A DNA stretch of 64,000 nucleotides from Diphasiastrum complanatum (taxonomy: Eukaryota; Streptophyta; Lycopodiopsida; Lycopodiales; Lycopodiaceae): positions 11,715,634 to 11,779,633 of the forward strand of contig CM055114.1 in NCBI GenBank assembly GCA_029204225.1, read 5' to 3'. Below, piece after piece: positions 52,916-63,340 of this stretch. A program made the position numbers and the translations under genes. Positions within the stretch are counted from its first letter, which is position 1; each line of letters begins with the position of its first letter. The notes under the pieces were generated by a model, which did not search any database, was not told where the DNA came from, and saw only the letters and a list, made by a program, of their open reading frames with translations.

Positions 52916-53551
52916 TGTGAAGGATTTCAGATCATTCAAGATCCAATCCATGTTCCTGATCTTTGGTTACAATAAGGAGCAAACCAACAATCCCTGCCAA
53001 TGTAGAAAAATCAGCATCTACATACAAAATGAGATGCAAACTCTAAGAGATAATGATCAAACATGAACCAAAACATAAAAATAGTTGTTGTTCGTACAAT
53101 TACAACCCTACTGTATTTCACACGTGTGGAACCGAAAATAGCAATAAATGATCATTCTACACATAGAATTGCAAGATAACATCATGAGAGGGCACCAATT
53201 AGTAGAACCCAAAGAGAACCATGTATAATGATGAAATGAGAGAGAGAAGAGAGATGTGTCTCTCCACGAGTTTCCTCCTTTTATAACAGGTCCAAACCCT
53301 ATTTGGCCACTTGGTTTTCCCTCCAAAATGCTAACCCTACTATTTTTGGGTCTTGATTCAAAGTACCCAACATTCAAATTTGAATCTCTCTTAAACTCGA
53401 CTACCAACTTTCCTACACTTTCAAAAAGTGTTTATTGAATGTATTTTAAACTAATATAACTTCAAAAAGTTTATCTCTAAGTCTAAAATGAGTTTTGGCC
53501 TCATATTGACAATTTACCAAAATATGACTAAACTTGTTGGAATCTCTCACA
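52916..53551 (-). repeat. Copia L 3' LTR
   Basis: Plus-strand ends TGTGAAGGATTTC and CTCTCACA, 636 bases. The polypurine tract GAAGAGGGAG touches it on the minus strand. Confidence 0.92.
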
Positions 53552-54107
53552 CTCCCTCTTCAACTAGTTTTGGCATAGTTTTAACCATACTACTTTGATC
53601 CAACTTTAGAATGATCTCCATCCTAAGTATAGATCTCCTTTCTAAGGTTCTAAAGTATCTTTCATAATTGATATAGAGAATAGTGTCCAAATTGGATGCT
53701 TCACTATTTCTTACATCAATTTTACACATCAAGATATAACTAGAACATGAAAAACCAAATAGAATGTGAATGAAATGATTCCTCCATGTTTCAAACTTTG
53801 AACTCTCTGGAAAATTACAGCGACCAAACCATAAATGTGAGTGATGACCATTTGCTCGCTTGTCTCTTCCAACTTTGTCCTTTCTTGATATGTCTCCACC
53901 ATAAAACTCCATGAGCGAGCCTCCATCTCCATCTTGCCACAAGATATCATCAACACTTGATGACTTGGCCATGAATGAGTGACATAATGAACCTCCAATA
54001 GCTTCATTTCCATCAGCAAAACCAGCCAAGAATGCTAGTACAACTCCAACAATAAGATATTGCAAGACAATGTAGCTAGTTTGTCCATTTTTTTTGACAA
54101 TTTGCAC
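53552..54107 (-). pseudogene. Copia L downstream frame, possible RNase H relic
   Basis: The frame is open for about 185 codons and ends at the polypurine tract. LAGFADGNEAIGG is reminiscent of the copia RNase H start (GYSDADWAGD), with the neighbouring QYL block in the right place. The rest cannot be aligned by eye. A competing 96-codon frame overlaps. The RNase H reading is an inference with weak support. Confidence 0.35.
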
Positions 54108-54208
54108 ACATCCACATGAAATTGCTCAAACATGAGATAGTACAAGTAAAGTAGTCTTGAATAACACTTCCTTGCTACTCCTTTGACCTTACTTGAGTCT
54201 TCAACAAG

Positions 54209-54619
54209 TTACAAAAACAGATCCATAACATCTTTGCCAATTACCTCTCCTTTGATGCTCTTGACTAGCTCCAAATTGCCATCTCTCCTTTCATGTTGTT
54301 GAAGCCCTTTGAGACCAACCTCTTGATCTTCCGTTTGACCATCAAAGTCATTGAACAAACTTTGTTTTCCAGATCCATTACTTGCGTTTCCAGCATGAAT
54401 ACATCCATGTGCTTGCATAGCATCATCTACACAAGAAGATTCTCCAAAACATGTGAGTAAAGCAAAGTGAGTCGCTTCCACTTGCTTACCTTTCTCTTGA
54501 TCATCAAAGATATCAAAGATATGAATATTTTCAAACCTGAACCTTTGGAAATACTCCCTCTCAAACATATGATCTAGATCCAACAAGATCTCATCAATGC
54601 TTGATCTCAATTTCCACAA
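54209..54619 (-). CDS. Copia L middle frame, unassigned
   Basis: 136 codons, rich in Asp, Gly and His, overlapping the 3' end of the upstream frame by about 13 bases. No motif known to me. It occupies the place where a copia element would have the part between reverse transcriptase and RNase H. Confidence 0.3.
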   Translation of the reverse strand: MWKLRSSIDEILLDLDHMFEREYFQRFRFENIHIFDIFDDQEKGKQVEATHFALLTCFGESSCVDDAMQAHGCIHAGNASNGSGKQSLFNDFDGQTEDQEVGLKGLQQHERRDGNLELVKSIKGEVIGKDVMDLFL

Positions 54620-55821
54620 AGGTTAGTGAAAACAATGCCACCAATGTCACCATCATAAATCAAAAGATAGATTCCAAACTTTTCATCCAACATGAAGTAG
54701 AGTAGGTGAAGATGAGTATCAAACCTAATAAATCCAGCCTTCTTGAGTCCATAACAAGCCTCAATAAGCTCACCAATGAGATCTCCCTTGCCTTGAAGAA
54801 ATTGCCTCTCGATTTGCTCCATGTAGTTTTCTCCAACCAACCTTTTGCCATCCCGATCATGAGTGATCAATTCACAATCATAGAATCCTTTGAGTTGATG
54901 AAGAGATGTGAGATCCATGATTTGGATCTTCCCAAGAGCCAATCTTCCATTGCTCTTTTCCTCATAAGACTCCCTCTTAACGATTGCATCATAAGAAGTA
55001 CAAACCTCAAAGACATTAGAAGCCATGAAAAAAATGATTAGTACCTTCAACATAAGGATGATTGAAGTACTCTCTTTTTTCAAACAAGAACTTCTACTCA
55101 ATGATTTAGGTAATGATAATGATTCTTCCTCACTATCATTCACAATGACATCATTCAAAGTACATCCTACTTTGAACTCTTCACATACCTCTCCTTTTCT
55201 TGACTTGTGACTATCTCCCTCACCAAGTCTCTTGATAGAACCATTTGATCTACTCTCTTTGTGAAGACATGTGACTCGACTTGCTGCAAAAATGACTTTC
55301 TTGGACTCATCACAAAAGAATGTAGAAGAACCACCTCCTTCATGCATGCCCCTAGCAACATCTTTTTCCATATGATCAAAGAAATCATTAACAACAATCT
55401 TTTCCAAGAAAGAACCTTCACCACCTCCATTGATAAAGTTAGCTCTTTCCTTACTACTTGGCAAAGTCTTTTGAATAGCAAAACTTTGAACAAGATTAAT
55501 ATGATCATCCAACAAGCCATTAAGTATAACTTGAAGAAGTTCTACCTCCTTAATGCTCTCATCAATACATGCTAACTCATCATTGAATGCTTTAACCCTC
55601 AAAACAAAAGCATGAGTACTCTCTTCCTTCTTTTGCAAACTTTGAAAGATTTGCCACTTACCAACTTCCTTGAGAAGCTCATTGGTAACATTCATCTTTA
55701 TCATGTGTAGAGCCCTTTTGGCCCTCTTATCATACCTCATTCGATCTTGTTGAGTTTCTGGTCTCTCCTCCAAAACTACAACAATATCCAAAACATCATT
55801 CATCTCAAGAAGTGATTCCAT
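54607..55821 (-). CDS. Copia L long frame: gag fused to altered reverse-transcriptase-like sequence
   Basis: This is a 404-codon frame from the ATG at 55821. Its first 130 residues follow the copia gag domain (MESLLEMNDVLDIV, KRAKRALHMIKMNVTNELL, QSLQKKEESTHAFVLRVKAF). The C-terminal 60 residues match reverse transcriptase in layout: EACYGLKKAG, then KFGIYLLIYDGDIGGIVFTN where a working enzyme has YVDD. The catalytic Asp pair is thus altered to DGD. The centre is unlike copia. A one-base shift near 55828 separates it from the expected gag start (a KWKV block). The long open frame without enzyme function suggests selection or recent origin. Confidence 0.6.
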   Translation of the reverse strand: MESLLEMNDVLDIVVVLEERPETQQDRMRYDKRAKRALHMIKMNVTNELLKEVGKWQIFQSLQKKEESTHAFVLRVKAFNDELACIDESIKEVELLQVILNGLLDDHINLVQSFAIQKTLPSSKERANFINGGGEGSFLEKIVVNDFFDHMEKDVARGMHEGGGSSTFFCDESKKVIFAASRVTCLHKESRSNGSIKRLGEGDSHKSRKGEVCEEFKVGCTLNDVIVNDSEEESLSLPKSLSRSSCLKKESTSIILMLKVLIIFFMASNVFEVCTSYDAIVKRESYEEKSNGRLALGKIQIMDLTSLHQLKGFYDCELITHDRDGKRLVGENYMEQIERQFLQGKGDLIGELIEACYGLKKAGFIRFDTHLHLLYFMLDEKFGIYLLIYDGDIGGIVFTNLCGN

Positions 55822-55829
55822 CCTCACTT

Positions 55830-56475
55830 TCCACTTGAATAGTTACTTGAGGTAAGCCTATCATTGCCTTTCCAACATGAATCCAGCACTTGTAGCCATG
55901 TTGCAATGACCTGATCTTCTTCTTTCAACCTGTTCCAATGCACAAAGCACTCTCTTGAAATGTCAACAAATGAACTCAAGAAAAAATCACAAAGATATGG
56001 AACCTCTCAAATCTCTTCTAGCACTTCTAACTAGAAAATCAACACATAGAATAGTGAAATCTTGATCAACCTATGATCTATCCTCAATCTAATGATTCTT
56101 GCCACTTCCTAAGATTGAAACACACTCAAATGAAGTTCAGTAACCTCACAAACTAGAGATCCAATCAAAATTAGGGTTTTGACAAAATCACAAACAATTG
56201 AATATCTCAAATTCTACATGCAATTTCTAAAAACTTGATATATCATCTTGTAGCCTCTGACCTTACTAATGCATCAAAAATCGGCTAATTCCAGTAAACC
56301 AAGTGTGAAATCGAAATTGATCAAGTATATAAACCTATATTGAGTTTTGACCTACAAAAGATCAATTCTACACATGCAAAAATGCTGACTTTTAAGTAGA
56401 AATCAATCTAGCATGCTCTAATTCCTCCAAATCTTTGATAAATGTGGTTGATCCTTTATAACCTGAAACACAATA
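55830..56475. other. Copia L 5' leader
   Basis: Non-coding leader between primer-binding site and gag. AT-rich, no frame of note. Confidence 0.6.
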
Positions 56476-56487
56476 GCTCTAATACCA
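56475..56487 (-). promoter_or_regulatory. Primer-binding site of copia L
   Basis: The minus strand reads TGGTATTAGAGCT directly next to the LTR end. It has one mismatch from the tRNA-Met type TGGTATCAGAGC. Confidence 0.85.
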
Positions 56488-57137
56488 TGTGAAGGATTTC
56501 AGATCATTCAAGATCCATCTGTCCCTGATCTTTGGTTACAATAAGGAGCAAACCAACAATCCCTGCCAATGTAGAAAAATCAGCATCTACATACAAAATG
56601 AGATGCAAACTCCAAGAGATACTAATCAAACATGAACCAAAACATAAAATATAGTTGTTGTCCGTACAATTACAGTACCCTACTGTATTTCACACGTGTG
56701 GAACCGAAAATAGCAATAAATGATCATTCTACACATAGAATTGCAAGATAACAACATGAGAGTGCACCAATGAGTAGTAGAACCCAAAGAGAACCATGTA
56801 TAATGATGAAATGAGAGAGAGAAGAGAGAAGATGTGGCTCTCCACGAGTTTCCTCCTTTTATAACAGGTCCAAACCCTATTTGGCGACTTGGTTTTTCCT
56901 TTAAAATGCTAACCCTACTATTTTTGGGTCTAGATTCAAAATACCCAACATTCAAATTTGAATCTCTCAAACTCGACTACCAACTTTCCCACACTTTCAA
57001 AAAGTGTTTATTGAATGTATTTTAAACATATATAACTTCAAAAAGTTTATCTCTAAGTCTAGAATGAGTTTTGGCCTCATATTGACAATTTATCAAAATA
57101 TGACTAAACTAGACTAAACTAGTTGAAATCTCTCGCA
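56488..57137 (-). repeat. Copia L 5' LTR
   Basis: Plus-strand ends TGTGAAGGATTTC and CTCTCGCA, 650 bases. It is longer than the other LTR mainly through a few small insertions. About 30 differences in all. Confidence 0.92.
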
Positions 57138-57760
57138 CCCAGCATAAGGTCAAACGAACTTATGAGATAATCCTTTTGGCAACGCGATATTTTTAGTGTT
57201 CAGCCAAACTTGATCACCTTTCTTAAATTCCAGTTCTCATCGACGTGGGTTTACGTCGGCTGCCATGCTACGTTGTGATTGCTCCAAAAATGCCTTCACC
57301 TCTGTAAGCCTTGTGTGCCACTCATTGATGAATTCCTCTATAGTGGGTACCGGAGTTTCTTGCACGCCTGTAAGAAAAGAGCTCGGAAAAATTGATAACC
57401 GACCATTGCTTATCTCAAAGGGTGCCTTTCCAGTAGATCTGTTCACTTGGTTGTTATGTGCGAACTCGAGGATATCCAAGTAGCTGACCCAATTAGATTG
57501 GTCCGAAGCGACATAATTTCGTAAATATTGCTCAATTTGCCCGTTTAACTCGCTCAGTTTTCCCATCTGTCTGAGGGTGATAAGCAGTGCTAAAATTCAG
57601 TCCAGTTCTCACGAGGTGAAATAGACATGTCCAAAACTTTCCTACGTCTCGGTCAGAAATAATCGTTCTAGGCAGGCCATGGTATTTGAAGACACATTTG
57701 AAAAATAACCTTGCCACTTCTTCGGCTGTCACTGAACTCTTAGTTGGCACAAGGTGAGCT
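57138..57760 (-). pseudogene. Gypsy H integrase, second half of core
   Basis: Minus-strand frames give SSVTAEEVARLFFKCVFKYH, GLPRTIISDRDVGKF with the second catalytic Asp, and YHPQTDGKTERVKR with the Glu. The tail WVSYLDILEFAHNNQVNRST and GKAPFEISNGR follows after a shift near 57550. The zinc-binding domain and the first catalytic Asp are missing: RNase H sequence abuts directly at about 57750. An internal deletion of some 200 codons is inferred. Confidence 0.88.
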
Positions 57761-58343
57761 TGTTTTGAAAAACAGTCACCTGAGTTGTTACCGTTGCCAT
57801 CAAGTGCTCCTGTCTACTTAGTGCATCCGCTACCACATTGTTCTTTCCCGCCGTATGTACAATGCCTAGATTGAATTTCGAGAGAAAGTTTTGCCATCGC
57901 ATCTGCTTTGGCATGAGCATACCTTGGGATGAGAAATACTTGAGTGATACGTTGTCAGTGAACGCCTTAAAGGGTTTTCCTGCCACATAATGTCTCCAAT
58001 GCTCCACTGCTTGAACTAATGCAACCATTTCTTTTTCATGAGTTGGCCATCGTCGCTCTACGTCACTCAATTTCTTTGAAAAATATGCCACTGGTTTTCC
58101 TTCTTGCATCAACATGGCCCCAATAGCAAAGTTTGACTCGTCTGTATGTATTTCGAAAGGTTTGCTAAAGTCCGGTAGGGCAAGAATGGGTTCTTGAGTG
58201 ATTCGTCGTTTTAGTCCTTGGAACGCTGCTTCACATTCCGGTGTCCATGTCATCTTTAGATGAGTCTTTGTCTGCTCCAACAACGATGCCACGATTTTGC
58301 TAAATGCCTCAATGAATCTCCTGTAAAAGTTACATAGCCCCAC
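57729..58343 (-). pseudogene. Gypsy H RNase H and reverse transcriptase tail
   Basis: The frame is open for 204 codons. It contains MGLCNFYRRFIEAFSKIVAS (connection), ALPDFSKPFEIHTDESNFAI (first RNase H block), KKLSDVERRWPTHEKEMVAL, AFTDNVSLKYF and AGKNNVVADALSRQEH at the end. The pattern is typical of chromovirus RNase H. It continues from the reverse transcriptase frame through a one-base shift near 58340. Confidence 0.9.
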
Positions 58344-58870
58344 GAAGGATTTGATGCCATGAACAGTTTTAGGTCCAAGATAGCCTTGATCTTCTTAGGA
58401 TCTATTCGAATTCGTCCGTAGCCTATAACATGTCCAAGGAAATCAACTTCCTCTACCACAAACTCACATTTCTCTCTTTTCGTGAACAAGCAGTTCCTCC
58501 TCAGTCGTTGGAGAACCGTCCTTAAATTTTTAATGTGATCTTTGAGGCTCCGGCTAAACACTAAGATGTCGTCGATGTACACAATGACAAATTCATCTAA
58601 GCAATCTTGAAAAATGTTGTTCATCAACGTGCAAAAAGTGGCTGGTACGTTTGTTAGACCGAATGGCATCACCCTGAAAATATTTGGCATGTTTGAGCTG
58701 GTCGAATAGGTCATCAATTCTAGGCCTGGGGTAGTTGTTCTTGATGGTACCTTTGTTGAGCATGTGGTAATCCACACATTCGAAGAGTCTTGTCCGCCTT
58801 TTCCACGAATAACACTAGAGCTCCAAAAGGCGACGCGCTGGGTCTAATAAATCCTTTGTCTATCAATTCA
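58256..58870 (-). pseudogene. Gypsy H reverse transcriptase
   Basis: Minus-strand frames give [11 protein letters not shown] and [20 protein letters not shown], then FVIVYIDDILVFSRSL with the intact YxDD active site, and CEFVVEEVDFLGHVIGYGRI. The frames overlap because of shifts near 58600 and 58780. The Tyr-Arg-Met entry block lies at about 58910. Confidence 0.9.
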
Positions 58871-59645
58871 CCAAGTTAACGTTTCAGTTCCACCAACTCT
58901 TTTTGTGACATTCTATACGGTGCTCGTGAAGTTGGTTCTGTTCCTGGTACCAACTCAATTTTATGGTCCACTAGTCTTCGAGGAGGTAACTCAGCTGGGA
59001 GTTCCTCCGGAAACACATCGCTAAATTCCTCTAGCAAATCTGCCACCTCTTTTGGCAAGTTTTCTTGTCGCGCACTTTTTCCTTTTGGAACCTCTTGGCA
59101 GACACAAAGAAAGCACTCTGACCATTTCCCTTTCGTCATCCTTTTTATCACTGATACAACAACTAATGTTCAATGTCGGCACCCTTTGCATACCCTCCGG
59201 GCAGGGCTTTTGTCATACAGATTTGTCCCTTGTAAACCAAGTTTGAGCTCCTACCCAAGACTGCAATACAGTGTTCATTTAACCAAGGGAGGCCCAAAAT
59301 CACGTCGAAGGCATCCATCTCCAAAATCAGAAAGCTAAGTTTAGCCTTCCATCTCCCAATCTGCACCGGGATGTTCAATGTTGCTTTTTCTGCGTCTCGT
59401 ACCCCCTTTGTCGTTTCTACCTTGAGGGTTGATGTCACATTCCTGGTCGGCAAGCTGAATTGTTCCACTACGCTCCTTGAAATATAGTTATGTGAAGCTC
59501 CGGAGTCGATCATGAAATTTGACTTCCTCCCCGTGATCTTTCCAGATGGAAATAATAATCTCGAACCAGTCTTGGGGGTTGCCCCATGGAAGCTCCTTTC
59601 CATACTTGTGTGTCGTCCACCCACAAATGTAAACTCCTCTCTCAA
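58871..59645 (-). pseudogene. Gypsy H protease and lead-in to reverse transcriptase
   Basis: 59163-59645 holds the aspartic protease: NFMIDSGASHNYISRSVVEQ with an intact DSG, then DAFDVILGLPWLNEH. 58876-59151 gives LLEEFSDVFPEELPAELPPR, HKIELVPGTEPTSRAPYRMS and QKELVELK. The two frames are separated by a shift. The protease site is the best preserved of all gypsy copies here. Confidence 0.9.
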
Positions 59646-60229
59646 CTCCCAACTAGATCAAATCACCTGGATCAAATCAAACAGCCAGGGGTTATTCAGG
59701 TCCAGGCAAGCACACCACAAATGAACATACCAACCAAAGCTAACACAGAGGATCCTTCTCAAGTCACATTCCCCTTGAGACCGGACGTAGGACCTTTGCC
59801 TAGCCGCGCCCACACAAAGCTATCACAAAATTAGCTCACGGGAAACATCCATCCAACCATCTGTGCTTTCACCATTAAGTAGCACATTGCCTCAGTCACA
59901 CCCCACCAACTCTGGTCGATAGCCCTTATAGCTAAACGATCGGCGGCTATCCCACACTGGTAGCTAGCCACCCGTGCTTTACACCTGAATTCGAGCAGCA
60001 TCTCTGTATCAATGGTTAACCCGTACAGTTCGAATATGTCACCCCGCACCCCACAAGGCACAGACCGTGCTTTCACCAACCTAATGGCAACACCTTGCCT
60101 CATCTGTCCTACGTGCAGACGGCGCCAGGCCCAAACCGCGGGAACTAATCGTGCTTACACCTCAAGGGCAACACCTTGCCTCATCAAGTCCCCCGTTCTG
60201 CCGACCACCCCGACCGTGGACACACCCGT
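59646..60229. other. Gypsy H region where gag should be, unassigned
   Basis: GC-richer than its surroundings. GGCAACACCTTGCCTCATC occurs twice, about 78 bases apart (60089 and 60167). No gag domain, zinc knuckle or primer-binding site is recognisable. It may be foreign to the element. Confidence 0.45.
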
Positions 60230-60424
60230 GCAGAATCAACTTGGCTCCTGACTAGGCCATGACTCGAGCTCCAAAGCTAGCTCATGACTTGTGACTACTT
60301 GGCTGGCTCACCACAGGTTGGAGGCTCAGTCCTTGACTCCCTAACTTGCTCTGGGACCTTTAGGGAGTGTCACCCCTTAGAGTCTTACAGGGCACCTTGG
60401 TGCACCTGAGTCAGCTTTACAACA
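60230..60424 (-). repeat. Gypsy H 5' LTR, truncated
   Basis: It matches 52070-52264 closely (CATGACTCGAGCTCCAAAG, GGGACCTTTAGGGAGTGTCA blocks) and ends TTTACAACA. The other 720 bases of the LTR are missing or replaced. Confidence 0.85.
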
Positions 60425-60692
60425 AACACCTAGGCGAGAGTGGTTGTCTAGTTTTCAAACACTAGATGATGGAGCAACTGTGAAGATAGGAGATAACTAC
60501 ACATATGATATAAAAGGAGTTGGAAAAGTACAGGTTCAAGCACCTTCAGGGAAGATTGGAGACATAAAGGATGTGCTTTATGTACCAGGAATCAAGAACT
60601 TACTCTCGATATCAGCTATTGCAAAGCAACACGTGATGGTGCAGTTTGATGAAGAACGGTGTTACAAACTCTTTCCATCGCAAACCGCCAAG
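60425..60692 (+). pseudogene. Copia I protease (right part)
   Basis: WLSSFQTLDDGATVKIGDNY, then KDVLYVPGIKNLLSISAIAK and VQFDEERCYKLF, is the rest of a copia protease. It fits directly after the CWFIDSRASKHRT start at 51300-51345, showing that both are one gene split by gypsy H. It breaks off at 60692, where the gypsy J LTR begins, so the rest of copia I is outside or lost. Confidence 0.88.
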
Positions 60693-61100
60693 TGTCGGTT
60701 ACCCAAAAGGAACCAAACGTTACACGATCCACCCCGTCGTAGGATCCAATCTGGACCCACCCTCCGTGCCTTGGCCCGTGACCTGTAACAAGCGAGAATC
60801 TGACCCCCAACCCTGACAGATCCCATACCACTGCCAGAGCCATCAACCACCACCCATCTCAGGCTAGCACTCATCCTGATTGTGCACAAGCACTCACCAT
60901 CCTAGGTAGATAGAATGAATGATAAAGTGAGACCTCCTCTCCTTGTATACCTCCAAGATAGGAGTCTCCAAGCCTAGCAAATCCTAGATCATGACACGTG
61001 GCAACCATGTAGGTCCACGAGTCACTAGTCAAGTCAACGGGCCCAGTCAACGTTCAACTTCAAGTTGGGTTTTTGACCCAAGGGAGTTGGGTCCCTAACA
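60693..61100 (-). repeat. Gypsy J 3' LTR
   Basis: Plus-strand ends TGTCGGTTACC and GTCCCTAACA, 408 bases. Next to it at 61101-61117 is a polypurine tract on the minus strand (CTTTAAGGGGGAGGGAA). 60775-60930 resembles 63846-64000. Confidence 0.8.
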
Positions 61101-61117
61101 TTCCCTCCCCCTTAAAG

Positions 61118-61600
61118 ATTCCTCTTCTAAGAAAGGAAATTTGGGAATCTTAGTCTAAGATCTCGTTCCTTTTCCCAAGTGTCCTCATCTTTGGAACTTC
61201 CTTTCCAACGAACCAATACTCAGTTACCTGCCGGTTTATGAGCCCACGTTGACGTACATCAACAATAACCTGTGGTTCTGAAGGTACAAAGGATGCCAGG
61301 TCCTCAATTTGTACTAGCTTATCTTGCAGAATCAATTCATCCTTTCTACCAAGTCGTTCCTTTAAACCTCTAATGTGGAAGATTGGGTGGACTTTGATTT
61401 CCAGAGGAAGGTATAGTTGATAGGCATTCCAATTGAGTTTCTTTACAATCCGGAAGGGCCCAACGTATTGAGGCGATAACTTAGGACATTTTTCAGTCTT
61501 TAGTACCTTAGAGTCTTTTGGGACTTTAATTTACACCCAATCCCCTTCCGCATAGACCCTAGGTTGTCGCTTCTGATTAGGGTAAATTTGGGCTCTAAGT
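61118..61600 (-). pseudogene. Gypsy J integrase C-terminus and degenerate chromodomain
   Basis: Minus-strand frames give LSPQYVGPFRIVKKLNWNAY, LPLEIKVHPIFHIRGLKERL, then EPQVIVDVRQRGLINRQVTE and a YWFVGKEVP block. That is the position and approximate pattern of a chromodomain, with key aromatic residues changed. Frames are broken by a stop. Confidence 0.75.
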
Positions 61601-61794
61601 TGAGCTGTTTTTACATTATTGCAGGCAACAAGCAGCATTTCTTGCATATCATGCAGGAAATCAATTGTCGCTTTAACCGTGAGGCCAATTGAGATTGGAG
61701 CTCTGGCTGAAAACCGTACATCAGAGTGAATGGACTAAAACTCATCGCAGAATGTTTTGCGCTGTTATACGCAAACTCAATCATTGGAAGTTAC

Positions 61795-62400
61795 CTATCC
61801 CAATCCGACTGTCTCTTGGAAACATATGCATGAAGCATATCTTCCATTAGACTGGTTCGTCCTTTTAGTCTGATCATCCGATTCAGGATGATCTGAAGAC
61901 CCTAGACTTAAGGTGGTCTCTAATTTCTCAAAGACCGCTTGCCATAATTTCTCAGTGAATTTAGAATTAACAATGTCATTCGGCAAACCAAACAACGTGA
62001 ACAACTTTCCCACGAAAAGCTGAGCAAGTTCAGAAGCTTTGACAGACTGTTTGGTTGGAATGAATTGCGTCATTTTGGTTAGTCTGTCAACTATAACCCA
62101 AATAGCATCATTTTGCTTTCCCGTCCGAGGTAGTTCAACCACAAAATCCATAGAAATACTTTCCCATTTTGTTTTGGGAATCTCCAAAGAAAGTAACAAA
62201 CCAGCTGCCTTAAGTCTTTCAGCTTTATTTACCTCGCATTGTCCACATTTGCGAATGTATGCCACCACTTGACCTTTTAGATTTGGATAAAAGTTCCTTT
62301 TTATCAGGTCAAGTGTTCTTTGTGAGCCAGGGTGCCGTGCACACGGGCTGGCATGACATTCATGTAAATTGGGCCTAATATCATCATTCTCAGAAAAGCT
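61795..62400 (-). pseudogene. Gypsy J integrase zinc finger and core
   Basis: The frame 61795-62268 gives YIRKCGQCEVNKAERLKAAG (Cys pair) and SISMDFVVELPRTGKQNDAI with the first Asp. FGLPNDIVNSKFTEKLWQ follows, where the second Asp lies in a damaged SNRDPKFT block and is lost by deletion. HPESDDQTKRTNQ has the Glu changed to Lys. Upstream to 62400 the HxxxC part of the zinc finger is out of frame. Inactive. Confidence 0.88.
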
Positions 62401-62409
62401 TAACTGATT

Positions 62410-63340
62410 AACCTCTCCAATCCCGCTAAGGCATCCACAACACTATTAGAAGTACCCCTTTGATACTCAATGTCATTATGAAATTCTTGGAGCATTTTTG
62501 ACCATCGGGCTTTACTCTAAGGTCAGCCGCATCATTAATGTACTTTAACGCGTGATGGTCTGTTACTATAGTAAATTTGGACAAGTAACGTCTCCAAATT
62601 TTCAAAGCATGAATTACTGCAAAAAGTTCCTTGTCATAGGTGGAATACCGCCTTTGAGTAGGATCCAACTTTTTGCTTTCAAAAGCAACCGGTCTACCAT
62701 CCTGATATAGGACTGCACCTATAGCATACTAGCTGGCATCCGTTTCAAGCGCACATGGCTTGATAGGATCTACTATGTGTAAATTAGGCGCTGTAGACAC
62801 AGTATTTGAGGTTCTTAAAACTCTGATTCATCTCTTCAGACCAAGTAATCAGAGACGGTATGTATTGTGTCGACACCCTTTGAGGACATTTGTCAAAGGT
62901 AGTGCAATAATTGCATAACCCATGATAAATATATGAAAAAACCTCGTAAACTTCAAAAAGGACTTAACCTTTTGGATGGTTTGGGGAATTGGCCATTCAC
63001 AAACTTGTCGAACTTTATTAGGGTCATTTCCCACCCACGGTCCGAAATAACTTGATCGAGATAAACCAATCTCTTCTGGAAGAAAACACATTTGGATTCC
63101 TTGGCAAAGAGCTTCTCCTATCTAAGTAACTGAAGACGGTCCTGAGGTGCTCCTCATGCTCCTGCAAGGTCTTACTATAGATGAGAATATCATCATAGCA
63201 AACTATGACGAACTTTTCTAGATATGGATGAAGAAGGTTGTTCATCATCTGCTAGAAAGTCGCAGGAGCATTTGTCAAGCCAAATGGTAAAACTAGAAAT
63301 TCATAATGGCCATACCTAGTCCTAAACTCGGTTTTTTCTA
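62410..63340 (-). pseudogene. Gypsy J reverse transcriptase C-terminal half and RNase H
   Basis: From 63340 the minus strand reads YGHYEFLVLPFGLTNAPATF, a stop, then MMNNLLHPYLEKFVIVCYDD with the active site kept as CYDDIL. After shifts, DPNKVRQVCEWPIPQTIQKV, then RNase H with STYDKELFAVIHALKIWRRY, TIVTDHHALKYI. The N-terminal half of reverse transcriptase, protease and gag are missing: at 63341 the sequence changes to LTR-like DNA. Confidence 0.88.

Larger units (their letters stand above)
52916..57137 (-). mobile_element. Copia L, complete insertion with 5-bp target duplication, enzymatically defective
   Basis: Two LTRs (52916-53551 and 56488-57137), about 95% identical, enclose 2.9 kb. 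The five bases CCCAG occur immediately outside both ends (52911-52915 and 57138-57142), a clean target-site duplication. A primer-binding site touches the right LTR and a polypurine tract touches the left one, so the element reads on the minus strand. It encodes gag and much-changed reverse-transcriptase-like sequence but no recognisable integrase or protease. It is therefore a non-autonomous element mobilised by another copia. Confidence 0.9.
51349..60424 (-). mobile_element. Gypsy H (chromovirus), nested in copia I and carrying copia L
   Basis: A minus-strand element is bounded by an LTR at 51349-52264 and LTR sequence ending at 60424. Both end AGCTTTACAACA on the plus strand. The polyprotein order on the minus strand is protease, reverse transcriptase, RNase H, part of integrase and chromodomain. 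Gag and the integrase N-terminal half are missing. Copia L (52916-57137) interrupts the integrase tail. The flanks GACTC and AACAC do not match, so the target duplication is lost. Confidence 0.8.
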
